A stretch of 64,000 bases of DNA from positions 2,170,001-2,234,000 of the forward strand of contig CBDCYF010000005.1 in assembly GCA_965224065.1 (NCBI GenBank). Direction: 5' to 3'. This DNA comes from JAOTZA01 sp965224065 (GTDB lineage: Bacteria > Acidobacteriota > Thermoanaerobaculia > Multivoradales > JAHEKO01). A program made the position numbers and the translations under genes. Each line of letters opens with the position of its first letter. The stretch's first letter is position 1. The notes under the pieces were generated by a model that was not told where the DNA came from, searched no databases, and was given only the letters and a program-made list of their open reading frames with translations. Below are positions 16,037-23,841 of the stretch, in pieces.

Positions 16037-17656
16037 CTAGAGCGGGACGGCGCCTCCGTAGTGGACGCCGGTGAGGTAGGCAACGTCTCGTTTCCAGGTC
16101 GTCAGGTCCTCGATGCGGAAGTCCGCCAGACGAGAGTGGCCGCAGGCCCGCGCCAGCAGCTTCATCAGCTCGACCGAGGCGCCAAAAAACCGCGCCAACC
16201 GCTCGGCCGCCTCGTCCACCGGCAGGCGTTCGCGCAGTTGCGGTTTCTGCGTCGCGATCCCGACCGGGCAGTTGTTGGTGTGGCACGCCCGCATACCGAG
16301 ACAGCCGATCGCCTGGATCGCCGCGTTCGACACCGCGACGCCGTCGGCGCCCAGCGCCAGCGCCTTTGCAAAGTCGGCGGGAGTGCGGAGCCCGCCGGTG
16401 ATGATCAACGTGACCTCTCCGCTCTTGCCTCTGAGATCGAGATGCTGCCGCGCCCGCGCCAGCGCCGGCAACGTCGGCACCGAGATGTTGTCGCGAAAGA
16501 TCAGCGGGGCCGCCCCCGTGCCCCCGCCACGGCCGTCCAGGATGACGTAGTCCACGCCGATCCGGAGCGCCGCGTCGATGTCGTCCTCGATGTGCTGGGC
16601 CGAAAGCTTGAACCCGATCGGAATGCCGCCCGTGGACTCGCGCACCTCGTCGGCAAAGTGACGAAAGGGCTCCACGTCGTCCCAATCGGGGAAGCGCGAC
16701 GGCGAGACCGCCTGCTGCCCCTCCTCGAGACTCCGGACCTCCGCGATCTTGCCCACGACCTTCTCGCCCGGCAGGTGTCCGCCGGTTCCGGTCTTCGCCC
16801 CCTGGCCGCCCTTGAAGTGAAAGGCCTGCACCCCCTGGAGCTTGTCCATCGAGAAACCGAAGCGCGCCGAGGCGAGCTCGTAGAAATAGCGGCTGTTCGC
16901 TCCCTGCTCCTCGGGCAGCATTCCCCCTTCGCCCGAACAGATCCCGGTGCCGGCGAGCTCCGCCCCTTTTGCGAGAGCCACCTTGGCCTCGAAGGACAGC
17001 GCGCCAAAGCTCATGTCCGAGACAAAGAGCGGAATGTCGAGCACCAGCGGCTTGGCGGCGTTTGGGCCGACCACCAGCTCGGTGCCCACCGGTGTGTCGT
17101 CGAGCTGGGGCACGCGCGCGAGCTGGGCGGTGACGAACTGGAGATCGTCCCAGACCGGGAGCTGGCTTCTCGGCACGCCCATTGCCGCCACCGGGCCGTG
17201 GTGCCCGACCTTTTCCAGCCCGTTGGCCGCCAGCTCGCGGATGAACTTGACGTATGGCTCGGCCGGGCTGCCTTTCGAGTGGTCCTGAAAGACTCCTTGG
17301 TAGGCGTCGCGCGCATAGGGCTGCGGGTTATCACGCTCCCAGGCGGCAACCTCGTCCCGGTCGACCCAGACGCCGCCGTCTTCGACCCAGGAAGAGAACT
17401 TGTGGAGCCTCTCCTCCGGGGCGTAGGAGCTCACCCCGCTTCGAAACTGATAGTCCCAGTTGTGGACTCCGCAGATGATGTCGTCACCACGCACAAAGCC
17501 GTCGGACATCAAGGCACCACGGTGCTGGCAGCGACCGTAGAGCACCGAGACTTCCTCGTCGTACCGAACCACCACCAAGTCGACGTTGGTAACCAGCGCG
17601 TGGGCCGGCTGGCGGTCGGCCAGCTCTACCCACTCGGCGATCTTCACCTTGTCCAT
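16037..17656 (-). CDS. Glutamate-synthase-like FMN protein with N-terminal Rieske domain
   Basis: 539 residues, with GGAGG seven bases before the ATG. A Rieske-type domain is at 1-110 (C43-x-H45, C62-x2-H65). From about 140 the FMN-binding barrel of large-subunit glutamate synthases is clear: FVSDMSFGALS, GTGICSGEGGMLPEE, FHFKGGQGAKTGTGGHLPG, DGRGGGTGAAP, GLRTPADFAKALALGADGV. C452-x5-C458-x4-C463 reproduces the [3Fe-4S] cysteine spacing of GltB. There is no glutaminase domain, so ammonia or another donor, or a non-glutamate reaction, must be assumed. As first gene of the set it probably defines the operon promoter, divergent from the DoxX gene. Confidence 0.86.
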   Translation of the reverse strand: MDKVKIAEWVELADRQPAHALVTNVDLVVVRYDEEVSVLYGRCQHRGALMSDGFVRGDDIICGVHNWDYQFRSGVSSYAPEERLHKFSSWVEDGGVWVDRDEVAAWERDNPQPYARDAYQGVFQDHSKGSPAEPYVKFIRELAANGLEKVGHHGPVAAMGVPRSQLPVWDDLQFVTAQLARVPQLDDTPVGTELVVGPNAAKPLVLDIPLFVSDMSFGALSFEAKVALAKGAELAGTGICSGEGGMLPEEQGANSRYFYELASARFGFSMDKLQGVQAFHFKGGQGAKTGTGGHLPGEKVVGKIAEVRSLEEGQQAVSPSRFPDWDDVEPFRHFADEVRESTGGIPIGFKLSAQHIEDDIDAALRIGVDYVILDGRGGGTGAAPLIFRDNISVPTLPALARARQHLDLRGKSGEVTLIITGGLRTPADFAKALALGADGVAVSNAAIQAIGCLGMRACHTNNCPVGIATQKPQLRERLPVDEAAERLARFFGASVELMKLLARACGHSRLADFRIEDLTTWKRDVAYLTGVHYGGAVPL

Positions 17657-17747
17657 GAGTCCTCCGTAATCCAGCCGCTGCGCCGGCGCAGTCTACAAGG
17701 CCAAGTCAGCGCTTGGCCCGTACTACACCGGTTAGGATGGGGTGGCG

Positions 17748-18152
17748 ATGAAAGGACTGAGCTGGATCCTCCGAGGCATTGCTGCTGTCATCCTCTTGCA
17801 GACGCTGTTCTTCAAGTTCACCGCGGCGCCCGAGTCGGTCTTTATCTTCGAGACTCTCGGAATGGAGCCCTGGGGCCGGATCGGCTCCGGTGTGGCCGAG
17901 CTCGTCGCCGCGGTCCTCCTCCTCGTGCCGGCAACCACCCTATACGGCGCGATCCTGGCGTTGGGATTGATGGCAGGCGCCATTGTGAGCCATCTGACCC
18001 GTCTGGGTATCGAGGTTCAGGGTGACGGTGGCCTGTTGTTCGGTCTGGCACTGGTCGTTACCGCATGCTGTCTCAGCCTGGTGGCGCTCGACCGGCGCCG
18101 TCTCGGTGAGCTTTGCGCGCGTATCCTCGGGCAGGGCCGGAAGAAAGGGTAA
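17748..18152 (+). CDS. DoxX-like membrane protein
   Basis: 134 residues from the ATG at 17748. A GTG two codons earlier is possible, and a TAGGAT hexamer lies nine bases upstream of the ATG. Four hydrophobic helices are seen, with the DoxX beginning SWILRGIAAVILLQTLFFKF and the GxEPWGRxGSGVxEL segment in the second helix. DoxX proteins occur in redox and thiosulfate-related complexes, but most bacterial members have no defined role. It is 14 bases from the decarboxylase gene and may be cotranscribed with the acyltransferase cluster. It is also divergent from the Rieske operon. Confidence 0.78.
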   Translation: MKGLSWILRGIAAVILLQTLFFKFTAAPESVFIFETLGMEPWGRIGSGVAELVAAVLLLVPATTLYGAILALGLMAGAIVSHLTRLGIEVQGDGGLLFGLALVVTACCLSLVALDRRRLGELCARILGQGRKKG

Positions 18153-18166
18153 GCGCCAAACCCACC

Positions 18167-19648
18167 GTGGCCGAACCTCGAGAAGACGACCGACCGAAAA
18201 GCTCCGACGGCTGGAGCGGCGCAGTCGGAGGCCGGTCCGAGCGGACGCTCGAACGGCTCTTCGAAGTCGCGTCGGCACAGATCGCGACCGAGCATGAGCT
18301 CACCAGCCGCGACCGCGACCCCGAGGAGCTCTATGACGAGCTGGGGATCGCGCTCTCTGAAGAAGGCGTCTCCTTCGACGAGGTCGTCGACCGGTTGCGG
18401 GCCATCCTGGCGGCGACTCCGTCCGCGGCGGGTCGCCGCTTCCTCAACCAGCTTTTTGGCGGCCGCGATGAGATCGCCAGCCTGGCCGAGATGCTCACCC
18501 CGCTTGTCAACACTTCGATGTATACCTACAAGGTGGCCGGCCCGCAGGTGCTCCTCGAGCGGGAAGTGCTGGCCCGCATGGGCGCAAAGATCGGTCTGGC
18601 CGACGGCGAGGGAATCCTGTGTCCCGGCGGCTCGCTGGCTACGCTGACGGCGATGCTGATCGCGCGCAACGAAGCTCTCGACGGGGTGCGGGACCAGGGG
18701 CTTGGAGCCATGGCCGGGCGGGGCTTGACCCTCTACACATCGGTCGACGGCCACTATTCGGTACGCAAGAACGCCGGCATTCTGGGTCTGGGAAGAAGCT
18801 CGGTACGCGAGATCGCGACCGACGACGGCGGCCGTATGGACGTCGAGGCCTTGCGCCAGACTATCCGCTCGGATCGGGCCGCCGGCCACCGGCCCTTGCT
18901 GGTCAACGCCACCGCCGGCTCGACGGTGCTGGGTGCCTTTGACCCGATCCACGAGATCGGCCTCATCGCCCAGGACGAAGGAATGTGGCTGCACGTCGAC
19001 GGGGCCCTGGGCGGCTCGGTGGCGCTCTGTTCGCGGCACCGAGACCTGATCGACGGCTCCGAGCTGGCCGACTCCTTTGTCTGGAATGCCCACAAGATGA
19101 TGGGTGTGCCGCTGCCGTGCTCGGCGTTGCTCTTGGCCCGGCGTGGCCAGCTTCAGCGCCAGCTTGCCGAGCCGGCCGACTATCTCTTTCAAAGCCACGG
19201 CGACGAGCTCAACCCGGGCACGCGTTCGATCCAGTGCGGGCGCCGCAACGATGCGCTCAAGCTGTGGGCGGCCTGGAAGCTCCACGGAGACCGTGGCTAC
19301 GACCGACGGCTGAGTCGCCTGTTCGACCTGGCCCAATACACGGCCTCGCGGGTGGAGGCTGACCCGGCTTTCGAGCTGCTCTTGCCACCGGAATCGATCA
19401 ACGTGTGTTTCCGGGTGAAGGGAAGGTCGAGCGCTGACATCTGCGGGCAGCTCGACCGCGAGGGCCGTCTGTTGATCGGACACGGCAAGGCGCAAGGGCG
19501 ACAGGCGATCCGGCTGGTCTGTGTGAACCTCGATCTCGAGGAACGAGACATCGACGACGCCTTGGGTGCGATCCGACAAGCCGCCGCGTCTCTGCCGGCC
19601 GTCGAAGACCCGACGCCCGACAATCCCATCCCATCGGCCGCTCGATGA
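18167..19648 (+). CDS. Group II PLP-dependent amino acid decarboxylase (GAD/CSAD type)
   Basis: About 493 residues from the GTG at 18167. A TTG at 18113 would add 18 residues but overlaps DoxX by 40 bases. The cofactor lysine is Lys310 in WNAHKMMGVPLPCSALL. Other signatures of the glutamate/cysteine-sulfinate/aspartate decarboxylase branch are the PGGS loop, DGHYSVRKNAGILGLG, NATAGSTVLGAFDP, WLHVDGALGG, and the segment YLFQ...IQCGRRNDALKLW. The product would be a small omega- or sulfo-amine such as GABA, beta-alanine or hypotaurine, and the sequence does not fix which. The ATGA overlap with an N-acyltransferase suggests the amine or amino acid pool feeds lipid synthesis. Confidence 0.85.
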   Translation: MAEPREDDRPKSSDGWSGAVGGRSERTLERLFEVASAQIATEHELTSRDRDPEELYDELGIALSEEGVSFDEVVDRLRAILAATPSAAGRRFLNQLFGGRDEIASLAEMLTPLVNTSMYTYKVAGPQVLLEREVLARMGAKIGLADGEGILCPGGSLATLTAMLIARNEALDGVRDQGLGAMAGRGLTLYTSVDGHYSVRKNAGILGLGRSSVREIATDDGGRMDVEALRQTIRSDRAAGHRPLLVNATAGSTVLGAFDPIHEIGLIAQDEGMWLHVDGALGGSVALCSRHRDLIDGSELADSFVWNAHKMMGVPLPCSALLLARRGQLQRQLAEPADYLFQSHGDELNPGTRSIQCGRRNDALKLWAAWKLHGDRGYDRRLSRLFDLAQYTASRVEADPAFELLLPPESINVCFRVKGRSSADICGQLDREGRLLIGHGKAQGRQAIRLVCVNLDLEERDIDDALGAIRQAAASLPAVEDPTPDNPIPSAAR

Positions 19649-20427
19649 AGACGCTCAGCCAGGTCTTCCCGCTTCACCGCGAACAGCTTCCCACCACAAC
19701 CCTGGGGGAGAGCCACTACGAGATCCGATTCGCCCAGACTTCGGAAGAGCTCGATGCCATCCAGAAGCTGCGTTTCGAAGTGTTCAACCTCGAGATGGGT
19801 GAAGGCCTCGAAGAGTCATTCGAGAGCGGCCGCGACGCCGACGCCTTCGACCCGGTATGCCACCACTTGATGGTCACCGACCGCAACACCGACTCGATCG
19901 TCGGCTGTTACCGGATGCAGACCGCCGCGATGGCAAGCGCCAATCGTGGTTTCTATTCGTCGAGCCTCTTCGATCTCTCAACCCTCCCCGAGACCGCAAC
20001 CGAAAAGTCCATCGAAGTGGGCCGCGCGTGCGTCGCCAAGAGCCATCGCAGCTCGCTGGTGCTCTTTTTGCTCTGGAAGGGCCTGGCTCTCTATGTCGCC
20101 CACAACCAGGTGCGGTATCTCTTTGGCTGCTGCTCGCTGACCAGCCAGGATCCGGCGGAGGGCAGCGCGGTCTTGCGCTATCTCGAAGAGGGCGGGCGTA
20201 TGCACCCGGAGTGGTCGATCCAACCGGTCCCCGACTGTGTGTGCCCCATCGACCGCACCGTCGAGGCGGCCACCGGGGTGCCGACGCTCTTCCGGACATA
20301 TCTTCGATATGGCGCCAAGGTCTGCGGTCCCCCGGCGATCGATCGCGAGTTCAAGACCATCGATTACCTGGTGGTGCTCGATATCGACGGGCTGTCTCCG
20401 CGAACCCACCGGATGTTCTTCGATTAA
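19645..20427 (+). CDS. OlsB-like GNAT N-acyltransferase
   Basis: 260 residues. It is recognised as the GNAT acyl-ACP N-acyltransferase family that includes ornithine-lipid OlsB and glycine-lipid GlsB: YEIRFAQTSEELDAIQKLRFEVFNLEMGEG, FDPVCHHLMVTDRNT, IEVGRACVAKSHRSSLVLFLLWKGL and LFGCCSL. In known members the enzyme attaches a 3-hydroxyacyl chain from ACP to the alpha-amine of an amino acid to give a lyso-aminolipid. Its ATG overlaps the decarboxylase stop and an O-acyltransferase follows 32 bases later, the expected partner for the second acylation. Confidence 0.8.
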   Translation: MKTLSQVFPLHREQLPTTTLGESHYEIRFAQTSEELDAIQKLRFEVFNLEMGEGLEESFESGRDADAFDPVCHHLMVTDRNTDSIVGCYRMQTAAMASANRGFYSSSLFDLSTLPETATEKSIEVGRACVAKSHRSSLVLFLLWKGLALYVAHNQVRYLFGCCSLTSQDPAEGSAVLRYLEEGGRMHPEWSIQPVPDCVCPIDRTVEAATGVPTLFRTYLRYGAKVCGPPAIDREFKTIDYLVVLDIDGLSPRTHRMFFD

Positions 20428-20459
20428 CCCGGGGCCTCACGGGTGCCGAGAGAGCTGGA

Positions 20460-21245
20460 GTGAAAACCCTCCGCGCCGGTTGGCGTCTTCTGCTCGTCGC
20501 CAAGACGACGGCTTTTTTCTACGCCCTGGTGCTTGCCGGGACGGCGGTAGTCGCTTTCGCGCCGCGCCAGCGCATCCGTTGGCGCGATTTCTGTTTCCGC
20601 AACTGGTCGCGGTGGGTGCTTGCGATTCTCCACGTCACCGTCGAGCACCAGGGTACGCCACCTCGGCCACCCTTCTTTCTGGTCGCGAATCATCTGAGCT
20701 ACATCGACATCCTGGTGCTGGCCAGCCACGTCGACGCGGTGTTCATCGCCAAATCCGAAGTTCGGTCCTGGCCGATCATCGGGCTTCTCTGCCGCTCGGT
20801 CGGCACGCTCTTTGTCGACCGCGGGTCACGGCGCGACATCCCGCGGGTGATCGCCGAGATCGATCGTGTGCTGGGCCACGGCCAGGGAATCGTCCTCTTC
20901 CCCGAGGGCACCAGCACCCCGGGTTTCGAGGTCGGCCGCTTCCGGCCCTCGCTCCTCGAGGTGGCCGCGCGCGCCGGGATCCCGGTCTCCCACGCCAGCC
21001 TGAGCTACGACACCGGCGACGAATCAAAGCCGGCCCACCTCACCGTTTGCTGGTGGGGAGACATGGAATTCCCCGGCCACTTCTGGCGTCTGCTGGCACT
21101 CCCGAGGTTCACCGCAAAACTGTCGTTTGGACGCGACACGATTCAGGACGACGACCGCAAGCGTCTCGCCGATCGCCTGCAAGCCGCGGTCGAGCGGCAA
21201 TTCGTTCCCGTCGTGTCCGAGGGCGCACCCACGGAGGCGGCGTGA
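20460..21245 (+). CDS. OlsA/PlsC-like 1-acyl O-acyltransferase
   Basis: 261 residues from a GTG start. A longer in-frame reading exists but overlaps the previous gene. An N-terminal membrane helix (about 13-35) precedes the acyltransferase signature: NHLSYIDIL (the HX4D variant NHxSYxD), then VDRGSRRDI and FPEGTSTPG. These are the four-block motifs of lysophosphatidate-type acyltransferases. With the preceding OlsB-like protein it forms the standard two-enzyme set for acyl-oxyacyl aminolipids such as ornithine lipids. It acts at the inner face of the cytoplasmic membrane using acyl-ACP or acyl-CoA. Confidence 0.82.
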   Translation: MKTLRAGWRLLLVAKTTAFFYALVLAGTAVVAFAPRQRIRWRDFCFRNWSRWVLAILHVTVEHQGTPPRPPFFLVANHLSYIDILVLASHVDAVFIAKSEVRSWPIIGLLCRSVGTLFVDRGSRRDIPRVIAEIDRVLGHGQGIVLFPEGTSTPGFEVGRFRPSLLEVAARAGIPVSHASLSYDTGDESKPAHLTVCWWGDMEFPGHFWRLLALPRFTAKLSFGRDTIQDDDRKRLADRLQAAVERQFVPVVSEGAPTEAA

Positions 21246-21267
21246 GGCGGTCGGGCGAGCCACAAGC

Positions 21268-23841
21268 GTGAAGCGCCGGATCTTTCTCGCCCTGGGGGCT
21301 GTCTATCTCGCTCTTCTGGCGATGTCGCACCTCGTGCGCTCGCAGCGCGCCGCACCGGTCCCGCCACCCGAACTTGCCGTCCTGGAGCTGTCCGCAGGAT
21401 CCGATGGCCGTGACCCGGTCCGCCTCGGCTACAAGAGCTGGGGCCACTCGACCGACGTTGCGGTCGACGTTGCGGTAGTTCTCCTCCACGGCAGCCCGGG
21501 ATCCAGCCGTGATTTCGACGCGCTCGGGCCCCGGCTGGCCGACGACCGCCGGGTGCTGGCGCCGGATCTGCCCGGGTTCGGGTTCTCGACCCAAAGCGTG
21601 CCCGACTACTCGATCGCGGCGCATGCCGGCTATGTTCAGGCGTTTCTGGATCGCCTGGATGTCGGACAGGTCCACGTCCTGGGCTTCAGCATGGGAGGCG
21701 GGGTCGCGCTCGAGCTCGCGGCGCGGCAACCCGATCGGGTGCGCTCGGTGACCCTCCTGTCTTCAATCGGCGTCCAGGAGCTCGAGCTCCTCGGAAGCTA
21801 CCCCCTCAACCACGGCGTCCACGGGTTGCAACTCGCCGGCCTGTGGTTGCTCCACGAAGCGGTGCCGCATTTCGGGATACTCGACGGATTCCCGCTCAAT
21901 GTCCCCTACGCCCGCAACTTCTTCGACACCGACCAGCGGCCACTGCGAGGCGTTCTGGAGCGGCTCGAGATGCCGATCCTCATCGTCCACGGCGAACACG
22001 ACTTTCTGGTGCCCGCGGCGGCCGCCCGCGAGCACCATCGCCTGGCACCTCAGAGCGAGCTGGCGATGATCGACGCCGGCCACTTCATGGTCTTCCGGGA
22101 CAACCCATCGCTGGCGTCGACGGTCGGGGATTTCTTGGGACGGGCCGAAGCCGGCCGGGCAGTCCGGCGGGCGGAAGCTCTCTCCGAGCGGCGGGCCGCG
22201 GCGCTGGTGCCGTTTGACGCCGCACAGGTTCCCGCGGCCACCGGCGTCACCCTGGCGGTCTTGATCGCGCTGATCGCGATCGCCACCTTGATCAGCGAAG
22301 ACGCCACCTGCATCGCGACCGGCTTGCTGGTCGCGCAGGGCCGCGTCGGGTTTCTGGCGGGCAGCGTGGCTTGCGCCGTCGGCATCCTGGTCGGCGACTT
22401 GATGATCTACGCGGCCGGACGATTTCTGGGGCGACCCGGGCTCCGTCATGTGCCGCTCAAATGGCTCGTCTCGCCACGCGCCCTCGCTCGGGGCTCGGCG
22501 TGGTTCGCTCGCCGCGGACCCGCGGTGATCGTGTCGAGCCGGTTTTTGCCCGGGACTCGGGTGGCCACGTACTTCGCCGCCGGTCTTCTCAAAACCAGCT
22601 TCTGGAAGTTTCTGGGCTATTTTCTGATCGCGGTTCTCGCCTGGACGCCGCTCCTGGTCGGTCTGTCCGCCTGGCTCGGGAGCCGGCTGTCGCAGCACTT
22701 CGAGGCGTTTCAGCGCTGGGCGCTCCCCGGCGCCGTTGCCCTCGCGCTTCTCGCCACCGTCACCCTAAAGCTCGCGCGGGCGCTGTCGAGCTGGAAGGGA
22801 CGCCGCCTTCTTCTGGGCGCGCTCGGCCGCAAGCTCAAGTGGGAGTTCTGGCCTTGGTGGCTGATCTATGTTCCGGTCGCCCCGTGGATCGCCTGGGTGG
22901 GGCTGCGTCACCGGAGCCCGACGCTCTTTACCGCCGTCAACCCGGCGATTCCGGCAGGCGGGTTTGTCGGTGAGTCGAAGGCGGCGATTCTGGGATCGAT
23001 CGACCCCCGGTGGGTGGCGCGGTTTCGGAAAATTCCCGCCGGGGGATCACCCGCGTCCCGACTCGGGATGGCCCAAGACTTCTTGCGCCGCGAGCGGCTC
23101 GAGCTGCCGGTGGTGGTCAAGCCCGACGTCGGCGAGCGGGGGACTGGATTTGCGATCGTCCGCACCGAACAAGAGCTCGAAGAAGCGATCGCGGAGCAGA
23201 GTCACGATCTGCTCGTTCAGGAGTACGTCGGGGGCGTCGAGCTGGGGATCTTCTACACCCGACGGCCCCAGGAAGACAGCGGCCGGATCTTCTCGATCAC
23301 CGAGAAGAGACTGACCACACTGACTGGCGACGGAACGTCGAGCATCGAGAAGCTGATCCTCGCCGATCGGCGCGCCGTGCTGCAGGCCCCGATCCACCTC
23401 GACAAGATGGCCGGCGAGCTCGACCGCGTCCCGGAAGCCGGCGAACAAGTGGCGCTGGTCGAGATGGGCGTCCACAGTCGGGGGGCGCTTTTTCTGGATG
23501 GCTCCGGCTTTCACACCGAGGCCCTCGAACGGACGATCGACGGGATCAGCCGTTCCTTCGATGGGTTCTTCTTTGGACGCTACGACGTGCGAGCGCCGTC
23601 CCACGACGCTTTTCGCCGCGGCGAGGGTCTCAAGATCCTCGAGCTCAACGGTGTGACCTCCGAGGCCACCCATATCTACGACCCAAAGAACTCATTTTTG
23701 GACGCGACCCACTTACTCCGCCGCCAGTGGACGCTGGCCTTCGAGATCGGAGCACAGAACCGGGCCCGCGGTGCGCGACCTGTCGGTATCGGCACGCTGG
23801 CCCGGCTGGTCTTCCGGCACTATTTTCCCGAGAGCCGCTAA
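21268..23841 (+). CDS. Triple fusion: alpha/beta hydrolase - DedA (VTT) - ATP-grasp
   Basis: 857 residues from a GTG start 22 bases after the acyltransferase. An N-terminal helix (about 3-18) is followed by an alpha/beta hydrolase (about 50-290: oxyanion HGSPGSS, nucleophile GFSMGGG near 138, HGEHD near 243, GHFMVF near 270). A DedA/VTT membrane domain covers about 330-530, with the signature SRFLPGTR near 423. A cytosolic ATP-grasp domain runs from about 590 to 830 (VVVKPDVGERGTGF near 613, LVQEYVGGVELG, ILELNGVTSE near 790). ATP-grasp ligases join a carboxylate to an amine, DedA proteins move lipids across membranes, and the hydrolase could release acyl chains. Together with the preceding genes it fits synthesis and handling of an aminolipid. 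The fusion is unusual. Confidence 0.85.
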   Translation: MKRRIFLALGAVYLALLAMSHLVRSQRAAPVPPPELAVLELSAGSDGRDPVRLGYKSWGHSTDVAVDVAVVLLHGSPGSSRDFDALGPRLADDRRVLAPDLPGFGFSTQSVPDYSIAAHAGYVQAFLDRLDVGQVHVLGFSMGGGVALELAARQPDRVRSVTLLSSIGVQELELLGSYPLNHGVHGLQLAGLWLLHEAVPHFGILDGFPLNVPYARNFFDTDQRPLRGVLERLEMPILIVHGEHDFLVPAAAAREHHRLAPQSELAMIDAGHFMVFRDNPSLASTVGDFLGRAEAGRAVRRAEALSERRAAALVPFDAAQVPAATGVTLAVLIALIAIATLISEDATCIATGLLVAQGRVGFLAGSVACAVGILVGDLMIYAAGRFLGRPGLRHVPLKWLVSPRALARGSAWFARRGPAVIVSSRFLPGTRVATYFAAGLLKTSFWKFLGYFLIAVLAWTPLLVGLSAWLGSRLSQHFEAFQRWALPGAVALALLATVTLKLARALSSWKGRRLLLGALGRKLKWEFWPWWLIYVPVAPWIAWVGLRHRSPTLFTAVNPAIPAGGFVGESKAAILGSIDPRWVARFRKIPAGGSPASRLGMAQDFLRRERLELPVVVKPDVGERGTGFAIVRTEQELEEAIAEQSHDLLVQEYVGGVELGIFYTRRPQEDSGRIFSITEKRLTTLTGDGTSSIEKLILADRRAVLQAPIHLDKMAGELDRVPEAGEQVALVEMGVHSRGALFLDGSGFHTEALERTIDGISRSFDGFFFGRYDVRAPSHDAFRRGEGLKILELNGVTSEATHIYDPKNSFLDATHLLRRQWTLAFEIGAQNRARGARPVGIGTLARLVFRHYFPESR

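Noticed and set aside
16061..18025. A 654-codon plus-strand frame over the Rieske-FMN gene
   Set aside because: Antisense to a gene with clear Rieske, FMN and 3Fe-4S motifs. It also overlaps the start of DoxX, and has no recognisable domain.
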